Source of the DNA: Clostridiales bacterium
GTDB lineage: Bacteria; Bacillota; Clostridia; Oscillospirales; Acutalibacteraceae
Reading direction: 5' to 3'
Assembly: GCA_012728445.1 (NCBI GenBank)
Contig: JAAYFA010000407.1
Coordinates: 1 to 20,414 of the forward strand
DNA: 20,414 bases
Both the position numbers and the translations under genes were made by a program. The notes beneath the pieces are model-generated. The model did no database searches. It was not told the origin of the DNA and was given only the letters and a program-made list of their open reading frames with translations. Of the stretch, positions 14,958 to 20,414 are shown piece after piece; position 1 is the first letter of the stretch, and each line of letters starts with the position of its first letter.

Positions 14958-15707
14958 GTGAAAATTGTTGCAAAGTCCGACATCGGATTGGTACGCAAAC
15001 AAAATCAAGATGCCTATGTAGTCGGCGAATTGCCTGACAACACTTGTTGGGCTGTTGTGTGTGACGGTATGGGCGGGGCAGCCGGCGGTCATGTCGCCAG
15101 CAAAACAGCTGTAGAGTTTGCCGGTGAAATAATTACAAAGTGTTATAAGGCAGACATGAGCGCGAACTCAATAAAAAACTTAATGACGTCCGCCGTTGAA
15201 GGCGCTAATGTCAAAATTTTTGATATGTCAAAACAAGATGATTCGTTAACAGGAATGGGAACGACATTTGTTGCTGTAATTATTGCGGACAACGTGGTTT
15301 ATATTGCCCACGCAGGCGACAGTAGAACTTATCTTTATAGCGACAAAGAGCTTACACAATTGACAAAAGACCATTCGATTGTTCAAGCAATGGTTGAAAA
15401 TGGGAACATTACACAAGAAGAAGCGAATAACCATCCCCAAAAACATGTTATTACAAGAGCGCTTGGCGTTGAAGAAAGCATAGATTTCGATTACCTTGAG
15501 CAGTCTGTTAATAAAGATGATGTTTTAATTTTGTGTACCGACGGCTTAACAAATTTTGTCGGTACAGAGGAAATGCTTGGAATATTAAGTAAGAGTGAAG
15601 CCGGAGATTTGGCTGACGATCTGGTTGATTGTGCCAACAGGAATGGCGGCGGAGACAACATAACCGTTGTAGCCATTACAATGAACTCTTCCACCGAAGG
15701 AGTATGA
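14958..15707 (+). CDS. prpC: PP2C-type serine/threonine protein phosphatase (PrpC/Stp)
   Basis: This is a soluble metal-dependent PP2C phosphatase that reverses phosphorylation by the PASTA kinase encoded next to it. The 249-residue product has the family motifs in order: SDIGLVRKQNQDAYV (7-21), VCDGMGG (34-40), GMGTTF (99-104), AHAGDSRTYL (118-127), LTKDHS (135-140), LCTDGLTN (192-199) and GGDNITVV (231-238). The metal-binding acidic residues Asp18, Asp36, Asp195 and Asp233 are all present. The start is GTG, seven bases after AAGGTGG. The phosphatase precedes the kinase with a 5-nt gap, so the two are surely cotranscribed. Confidence 0.96.
   Translation: MKIVAKSDIGLVRKQNQDAYVVGELPDNTCWAVVCDGMGGAAGGHVASKTAVEFAGEIITKCYKADMSANSIKNLMTSAVEGANVKIFDMSKQDDSLTGMGTTFVAVIIADNVVYIAHAGDSRTYLYSDKELTQLTKDHSIVQAMVENGNITQEEANNHPQKHVITRALGVEESIDFDYLEQSVNKDDVLILCTDGLTNFVGTEEMLGILSKSEAGDLADDLVDCANRNGGGDNITVVAITMNSSTEGV
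15697..15702 (+). promoter_or_regulatory. Ribosome binding site deciding the prkC start
   Basis: AAGGAG is one base from ATG 15704 (which overlaps the prpC stop as ATGA) and ten bases from ATG 15713. The spacing favours 15713, giving MENYVGKRLDGRYEV, the usual kinase N-terminus. Confidence 0.6.
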
Positions 15708-15712
15708 AACAG

Positions 15713-17914
15713 ATGGAAAATTATGTAGGTAAGAGACTGGACGGTCGCTACGAAGTGCAGGAAATAATCGGTGTGGGCGGCATGGCTGTTGTATACAAGG
15801 CATATGACAGTATTGACGACAGGGTTGTTGCCGTTAAAATTTTAAAAGATGAATTCCTCGCTAATGAGGAGTTTAGACGCAGGTTTAAAAACGAATCCAA
15901 AGCGATAGCTGTATTGTCTCATCCAAACATTGTTAAGGTTTTTGATGTCAGTTACGGCGAAACACTTCAGTATATTGTCATGGAATATATTGAAGGGATA
16001 ACACTTAAGGAATATATAGAAAATAAGACTATTTCTTGGAAAGAAGCCGTACATTTCATTACTCAAATATTAAGGGCTTTGCAGCATGCACACGATAAAG
16101 GCATCGTCCATAGGGATATTAAACCTCAGAATATTATGCTCATTCAAAACGGAAATATAAAAGTTACAGACTTTGGCATCGCTAGGTTCAGCAGAAGTGA
16201 AACGAGAACGATGAGCGAAAACGCTATCGGTTCTGTTCATTACATCAGTCCCGAGCAGGCTAGGGGAGATATCACCGATGACAAAGCTGACATTTATTCT
16301 GTCGGCGTTGTTTTGTATGAAATGCTTACGGGACAAGTCCCGTTTCAATCGGACAGTTCGGTTTCGGTGGCTATTATGCAGCTCCAAGCGGAAGCAAAAA
16401 GACCACGCGAGATTAACGATACTATCCCTGAGGGTCTCGAACAGATTACCATGCGGGCTATGCAAAAAAATACAAACGACAGGTATCAGTCCGCAGCAGA
16501 GATGTTGTTAGACTTAGAAGAGTTAAAAAGGAATCCATCCGTTAGGTTCGAATACAATTATTTTGTTGATCGTGACCCGACAAAGTATGTAGGCGATTCG
16601 CCCATCAAAGCAAAACCATCAAGATATGAAGCGGTTGCCACAGAGTCGAATGAGCAGGAAGAAAAAAGCAGGGCGATTCCGGCTGTCATCGGTGTTGCAA
16701 TCGGTTTAGTTGTTGTCGCTGTTTTAGGCTTGGGCTTTCTTGCTCTTTTCACAGAAGTTTTCAGTACCGAAAGACTAGTAGTGCCGAAGTTTACCGATAA
16801 AAATTATTATGAAGAAGTGAAAGACAAAGCCGAGTATAAAGATTTTCTGATTGCTGTTAACGAAGTGCAAAACAGTCAATATAATGCCGGTGTAATCTAT
16901 AATCAGGAGCCAAAGGCCGGCACTAAAGTCAAAAAATCAGAAGAGATTAAACTGTTCGTAGCTGTCGGAACAAAAATGATTACGATCCCCAATGTATATA
17001 ATCTGCACTTTGCGCAGGCGAAAATAGCCTTAAAGAATTTGGGCTTTAGTGTGACGGAAGTTGCCGAGCCGAATACAACAATATTAATTGGAACAGTGTT
17101 GCGCACGACCCCCGAACAAGGTTCACAAGCCGTGGAAGGTTCAAATATTACAGTTTATTACGCGAGTGATGAAAACTTAATCGAAGTTCCCGAGCTCATA
17201 GGTTTCGATGTAGATAGCGCACGAAGATGGCTTGAGTCCATAGGGTTATTGCTCGACGAAAACATAATAACAGAAAATAGTGTTAAACCGAAAGATATAA
17301 TTGTCAAACAAAACCCTGCAGAGAAACTGAAAGTTACCAAAGGGAGTAGAGTAGCGATAACCATAAGCACCGGTATCCCTCCCGAGTCCAACACAAAAAT
17401 AACGGTTAACCTACCCCGTCGCTCCAGCGGTGTTACAGGGAAAATTATGGCTACATTGAACAGCGATATTCTGTTTGATAAAAATGTTTTGCTGGATGGC
17501 GGTAATTACAGCTTTGACGCAGTTGGTTCGGGCGGAGACAATTCGATAAAAGTGTTTGTTGATTCACAACTGATATATAGCTGTAAAGTTAACTTTACCA
17601 CAGTTCCCGGAACAATAAGCGACGAAAAATCTTATTCAATTGCATCTTATGGGATTGTCCCAAAAGTAAAGGACATGAGTGAGGACGAAGCGATTAAGGC
17701 ACTTGCAAAAGCAGGGTTCAATAATATCGTCGTTGAAAAAACCGTAACATCGAACAAAAAATTAATCGGTAAAGTGATGGGACAGACACCGGACTATAGT
17801 TTGTTTACCACGCATTCATTAGACACCAAAGTTATTTTGCAAGTAGGGGTTGCCGATGGCAAGCCTGACCCGGAATCGACAACTGCAAATATAACTACAA
17901 CGCCTGAAGATTAG
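15713..17914 (+). CDS. prkC: PASTA-domain membrane serine/threonine protein kinase (PrkC/PknB)
   Basis: This is a transmembrane Ser/Thr kinase that senses cell-wall material through extracellular PASTA repeats and, in spore formers, can trigger germination and control wall growth. The product is 733 residues from ATG 15713. The cytoplasmic kinase domain (about 10-275) has the glycine-rich loop GVGGMAVVY, the catalytic Lys42, the HRDIKPQN loop with Asp135, DFG at 153-155 and SPEQARG. A juxtamembrane linker leads to one transmembrane helix (about 322-348). Outside are three PASTA repeats (about 358-421, 422-488 and 489-553), a beta-rich Ig-like segment (about 558-640) and a fourth PASTA-like repeat (about 645-715), ending in a Thr-rich tail. 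ORF reading upstream to 15629 is not real coding. Partner phosphatase prpC lies just upstream. Confidence 0.95.
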   Translation: MENYVGKRLDGRYEVQEIIGVGGMAVVYKAYDSIDDRVVAVKILKDEFLANEEFRRRFKNESKAIAVLSHPNIVKVFDVSYGETLQYIVMEYIEGITLKEYIENKTISWKEAVHFITQILRALQHAHDKGIVHRDIKPQNIMLIQNGNIKVTDFGIARFSRSETRTMSENAIGSVHYISPEQARGDITDDKADIYSVGVVLYEMLTGQVPFQSDSSVSVAIMQLQAEAKRPREINDTIPEGLEQITMRAMQKNTNDRYQSAAEMLLDLEELKRNPSVRFEYNYFVDRDPTKYVGDSPIKAKPSRYEAVATESNEQEEKSRAIPAVIGVAIGLVVVAVLGLGFLALFTEVFSTERLVVPKFTDKNYYEEVKDKAEYKDFLIAVNEVQNSQYNAGVIYNQEPKAGTKVKKSEEIKLFVAVGTKMITIPNVYNLHFAQAKIALKNLGFSVTEVAEPNTTILIGTVLRTTPEQGSQAVEGSNITVYYASDENLIEVPELIGFDVDSARRWLESIGLLLDENIITENSVKPKDIIVKQNPAEKLKVTKGSRVAITISTGIPPESNTKITVNLPRRSSGVTGKIMATLNSDILFDKNVLLDGGNYSFDAVGSGGDNSIKVFVDSQLIYSCKVNFTTVPGTISDEKSYSIASYGIVPKVKDMSEDEAIKALAKAGFNNIVVEKTVTSNKKLIGKVMGQTPDYSLFTTHSLDTKVILQVGVADGKPDPESTTANITTTPED

Positions 17915-17932
17915 CTGGACGGAGTTGATGAT

Positions 17933-18811
17933 ATGCAAATGACCGGCATAATAATAAAGGGTATTGGCGGCTTCTATTATGTAGAGGCCGCCGATAAGAT
18001 ATATGAATGTAAATTAAGAGGGATTTTTAGAAAAGAAGGGTTGACGCCTCTTGCCGGTGATAACGTAAAAATTACGGTGCGGGTCGATGATGAAAACACC
18101 ATTGACGAAATACTTCCGAGAACAAGCGTTTTTATCCGGCCGCCCGTCGCAAATGCAGACAGACTTATTATCACAGCATCGGTATTGAACCCGAGAACGA
18201 GCACGTTGATTATTGATAAAATGACAGTAATTGCGCAACTGAAGGGGATTGAAACGGCAGTTGTTGTGACAAAGACAGATTTAGGCGATGCGAGTGATTT
18301 GATCAATATTTATAAACAATCGGGGTTTGATACTTTTTCTTTTTCAAATAGCACCGGCGGAGAACCGGAAGAGATTAAAGATTATTTAAAAGGTCATATC
18401 AGCGTTTTGGCCGGGAATTCCGGAGTGGGCAAGTCAACCTTGCTCAACTTCATTGATCCGACCATTGAACAAAAAACAGATGAAATCAGTAAAAAACTGG
18501 GCAGGGGAAAGCATACGACAAGAACATCTGAGCTCTTTAAGGTCAACGGAGGATATATCGTTGACACACCGGGATTTACCTCTCTTGATTTTCAAAGGGA
18601 TGCCGAGCTGTTCAGTGAGGATTTGCAGGACTGTTTTAAAGACTTTCTGCCCCATATCGGTAAATGCAAGTTTTCATCATGCATACATCTACAGGATAAA
18701 GGCTGTGCCATTGTGGATGCTGTAGAAAAGGGGATAATCTGTCAATCCAGGTATCAAAGTTATGTCTCGATATTCAACGAGATAAAAGACTTGAGAAAAT
18801 GGAATCAGTGA
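17933..18811 (+). CDS. rsgA: Ribosome small subunit-dependent GTPase RsgA
   Basis: RsgA (CpgA/YloQ in B. subtilis) is a circularly permuted GTPase that checks late 30S assembly. The 292-residue product has an N-terminal OB-fold (about 1-70), then the G motifs in permuted order: G4 TKTD (113-116), G1 GNSGVGKST (161-169), a G2-region GRGKHTTR (about 191-198) and G3 DTPG (211-214). The C-terminal zinc site is C245-x4-C250-x-H252-x5-C258. The ATG is preceded by GGAG eight bases upstream; an in-frame ATG at 17939 is a lesser alternative. In B. subtilis this gene is followed by rpe and thiN; here the run ends at a hairpin and a convergent gene. Confidence 0.96.
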   Translation: MQMTGIIIKGIGGFYYVEAADKIYECKLRGIFRKEGLTPLAGDNVKITVRVDDENTIDEILPRTSVFIRPPVANADRLIITASVLNPRTSTLIIDKMTVIAQLKGIETAVVVTKTDLGDASDLINIYKQSGFDTFSFSNSTGGEPEEIKDYLKGHISVLAGNSGVGKSTLLNFIDPTIEQKTDEISKKLGRGKHTTRTSELFKVNGGYIVDTPGFTSLDFQRDAELFSEDLQDCFKDFLPHIGKCKFSSCIHLQDKGCAIVDAVEKGIICQSRYQSYVSIFNEIKDLRKWNQ

Positions 18812-18829
18812 AGATTCAGTGCGCACAAT

Positions 18830-18867
18830 AAAAAAATGAGCCTACCGTTTTTTAAAACGGTAGGCTC
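18830..18867. terminator. Bidirectional intrinsic terminator between rsgA and icd
   Basis: Two perfectly complementary 14-bp arms (GAGCCTACCGTTTT at 18838-18851, AAAACGGTAGGCTC at 18854-18867) flank a 2-nt centre. Read on the - strand, the hairpin is followed by a seven-T run (complement of the A-run 18830-18836), a strong terminator for icd. Read on the + strand, a weaker U-rich tail (TAATCGTTTTGTT) follows, ending the rsgA transcript. Confidence 0.88.
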
Positions 18868-18878
18868 TAATCGTTTTG

Positions 18879-20048
18879 TTACTTTGATAATGATTTGACC
18901 GTTTCCATCACATAGGAACCAAATTCGGTGCAAGTACAGCCGGATTCTCTGCCTGTAATCTCTAAGCGTTTCTCTTCGATCATACAAATATCAAGGGCTC
19001 GTTCGAGGATATCCGCTTTGTCTTGCATATTAATGTGTTGTAGCAGCATAACACAAGCTCTAAGCATAGAACAGGGGTCTGCATACGCTCCTCTTCCTTC
19101 GCTCATCATCCGTGGTGCGGAACCGTGAATCGCCTCAAACATGGCATATTTCTTACCTATGTTGGCGCTGCCTGCAGTGCCAACGCCGCCCTGGAACTCA
19201 GCGGCTTCATCGGTTATGATATCGCCGTAAAGGTTTGGAAGGATAAAGACTTTAAAATCTCGGCGCCTATTTTGGTCGATTAATTTAGCCGTAAGGATAT
19301 CGATGTACCACTCATCGGTCATGATTTCCGGGTACTCTGTTCCAATCTCCTTTGCCAGCCTGAGAAATTTGCCATCCGTTGTTTTAATCACATTCGCTTT
19401 TGTAATGATGGACACTCTTTCTTTATCATTCTTTCGGGCATACTCATACGCAAGTCTTGAAATTCTTTGGCAGCCTTCTGTTGTTGCAATTACAAAATCT
19501 ACCGCCAAGTCATCCGTGACGTTAACACCCTTGGAACCGACAGCGTATGCGCCTTCGGTGTTTTCCCTGAAAAATGTCCAATCAACGCCTTCGTCCGGTA
19601 TTTTTACAGGTCTGACATTGGCAAACAAGTCCAATGCTTTGCGCATAGCAACATTCGCACTTTCAATATTAGGCCAAGGGTCGCCCGCTTGCGGGGTAGT
19701 CGTTGGACCTTTAAGAATAATATGACATTTTTTCAGCTCTACCAAAACATCATCGGGGATTGCTTTGTTGACGGCAACTCTGTTTTCAATGGTAAGCCCG
19801 TCAATGGTTTTGAACTCAACTTTCTTGTTTTGAACCTCGTTTGACAAGATGAATTCCAGCACCGCAGCCGCTTCTTTTGTAATAATAGGGCCGATGCCAT
19901 CGCCGCCGCAAACGCCGATAGTGATCGTGTCAAGTTTATCATAGTCAATAAAGTCGCCTTGAGCATTGATACTGTCCGATCTTTCAAGTTGCTCACGTAC
20001 CAACGTTTCAAATTTTTCAAGAGCATCTTTTATTTCATTTTCTCTCAT
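18879..20048 (-). CDS. icd: Isocitrate dehydrogenase (isocitrate/isopropylmalate dehydrogenase family)
   Basis: This enzyme oxidatively decarboxylates isocitrate to 2-oxoglutarate with NAD or NADP. The 389-residue product starts with about 40 helical, charged residues before the core, which opens at GVCGGDGIGP (45-54). The isocitrate-type substrate motif is visible: Ser130, Asn132 and Arg136 in ESANVAMR, then Arg146, Arg161 and Tyr168 in RENTEGAY, and the catalytic Lys218 (TKANVIKTTDG). Metal-binding aspartates are Asp276 and Asp280 (NLYGDIITDEA). The Ser/Asn pair argues against 3-isopropylmalate dehydrogenase. The cofactor loop HGSAPRMMSEGRGAYADP (308-325) has Arg313 where NAD enzymes often have Asp and E. 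coli Icd has Lys. The ATG has GGAGG eight bases upstream; the GTG at 20063 is rejected. It follows aconitase by 21 nt, supporting the isocitrate assignment. Confidence 0.88.
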   Translation of the reverse strand: MRENEIKDALEKFETLVREQLERSDSINAQGDFIDYDKLDTITIGVCGGDGIGPIITKEAAAVLEFILSNEVQNKKVEFKTIDGLTIENRVAVNKAIPDDVLVELKKCHIILKGPTTTPQAGDPWPNIESANVAMRKALDLFANVRPVKIPDEGVDWTFFRENTEGAYAVGSKGVNVTDDLAVDFVIATTEGCQRISRLAYEYARKNDKERVSIITKANVIKTTDGKFLRLAKEIGTEYPEIMTDEWYIDILTAKLIDQNRRRDFKVFILPNLYGDIITDEAAEFQGGVGTAGSANIGKKYAMFEAIHGSAPRMMSEGRGAYADPCSMLRACVMLLQHINMQDKADILERALDICMIEEKRLEITGRESGCTCTEFGSYVMETVKSLSK

Positions 20049-20056
20049 AATGTTGT

Positions 20057-20061
20057 CCTCC
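20057..20061 (-). promoter_or_regulatory. Ribosome binding site deciding the icd start
   Basis: On the - strand GGAGG (complement of CCTCC 20057-20061) lies eight bases before ATG 20048. The in-frame GTG at 20063 overlaps this site itself and is unlikely to be the start. Confidence 0.7.
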
Positions 20062-20069
20062 ACTGTTTT

Positions 20070-20414
20070 TTATTTAGTCTGATTTTTGGTGTAATTCAAT
20101 AAGCCACCGGCAATCAAAATGTTGCGCTGTCTTTCGGAATAATCACAAACCAGCGGATATGTTTCTTGTTTTGTCAGGTTGTGAAGAATGAGCTGTCCGT
20201 TTTCTGTGATGATCTTTTTGATATTCGCCACTTCAAGCATATCGTTTTCTTCAAGCTTATCATAATCGTTTTCGTTCGCAAAGGTAAGCGGTACTATCCC
20301 CGCATTAATCAAGTTGGCGAAATGGATTCTGGCAAAGGATTTGGTTATGATTGATTTTATGCCGAGGTAAAGCGGAACAAGTGCAGCATGTTCCCTCGAA
20401 GAGCCTTGGCCGTA
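20070..20414 (-). CDS. acnA: Aconitate hydratase, C-terminal part (gene continues past the right edge)
   Basis: Aconitase interconverts citrate and isocitrate through cis-aconitate with a 4Fe-4S cluster. Only the last 114 residues are in the window, from the right edge to the stop. They begin with the swivel-domain motif YGQGSSREHAALVPLYLG (1-18 of the visible part), where the second Ser of GSSR is the catalytic base and the Arg binds substrate. The block SFARIHFANLINAGIVPLTF follows, and a DMLEV strand and ILHNLTKQE lie in the C-terminal part. The Met-like start at 20312 is a TTG inside the gene, not a start. The stop is 21 nt before the icd ATG, so the two form one operon; citrate synthase may lie beyond the edge, which I cannot see. 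Assignment as aconitase rather than LeuC/LeuD is supported by GQGSSREH. Confidence 0.92.
   Translation of the reverse strand, partial: YGQGSSREHAALVPLYLGIKSIITKSFARIHFANLINAGIVPLTFANENDYDKLEENDMLEVANIKKIITENGQLILHNLTKQETYPLVCDYSERQRNILIAGGLLNYTKNQTK

Noticed and set aside
15629..15712. Extended N-terminus of PrkC reaching back into prpC
   Set aside because: The extra residues are out-of-frame translation of the prpC 3' end (Arg/His/Cys-rich) with no ribosome site; the kinase N-terminus begins at about 15713.
19303..19844. Two longer + strand open frames opposite icd
   Set aside because: They are antisense shadows of a clearly conserved dehydrogenase gene, with no ribosome site and no recognisable domain.
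1..20414. Search by eye for CRISPR arrays, tRNA, rRNA, insertion sequences, phage genes, riboswitches
   Set aside because: No spaced direct repeats, transposase or integrase motifs, tRNA-like clover patterns or long structured leaders were seen; nearly all sequence is conserved housekeeping coding DNA with gaps under 85 nt.

Overview
The window is a compact stretch of a Gram-positive, AT-rich (roughly 40% GC by eye) bacterial chromosome, most likely from an endospore-forming member of the Clostridia (Bacillota). The evidence is the gene set and order: yqhQ-prmC, scpA-scpB-(DUF2953)-gerW-rluB, then yicC-remA-gmk-rpoZ-priA-def-fmt-rsmB-rlmN-prpC-prkC-rsgA. These are Firmicutes synteny blocks. 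RemA, GerW/YtfJ and a PASTA kinase next to a PP2C phosphatase are typical of spore formers. I cannot name a genus from the sequence alone.

Layout. Positions 1-1875 hold the 3' part of a DUF1385 membrane protein (yqhQ) and prmC, ending in a hairpin that overlaps the prmC stop codon. Positions 1896-5850 start with a plausible sigma-A promoter and carry a site-2-type membrane zinc protease, the condensin partners scpA/scpB, a DUF2953 membrane protein, gerW and rluB. Positions 5914-10394 carry yicC, remA, gmk, rpoZ and priA, with two 8-nt gene overlaps. A full-consensus promoter (TTGACA-N18-TATAAT) sits across the priA stop codon and should drive def onward. Positions 10445-18811 carry def, fmt, a yugP-like zinc membrane peptidase, rsmB, rlmN, prpC, prkC and rsgA, closely packed on the + strand. 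A perfect 14-bp hairpin at 18838-18867 then separates this run from a convergent - strand pair: the 3' end of an aconitase gene and an isocitrate dehydrogenase gene.

How the genes fit together. Most of the + strand run serves translation and its quality control: release-factor methylation (PrmC), rRNA modification (RluB, RsmB, RlmN), ribosome assembly (RsgA), and initiator formyl-methionine formation and removal (Fmt, Def). Added to this are chromosome maintenance (ScpAB, PriA), nucleotide supply (Gmk), the RNA polymerase omega subunit, and a membrane Ser/Thr kinase/phosphatase pair. The - strand pair supplies 2-oxoglutarate from citrate.

The region is a conserved housekeeping locus. I found no mobile element, CRISPR array, tRNA, rRNA or defence island, and no convincing undescribed system. 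No gene-free stretch exceeds 300 bases; the largest gap is 79-83 nt. The points most worth a second look are the consensus promoter inside the priA stop, the C-terminal layout of PrkC, the cofactor-site residue of the isocitrate dehydrogenase, the unusually high share of TTG starts, and the changed gene content (no coaBC before priA, yugP inserted after fmt).
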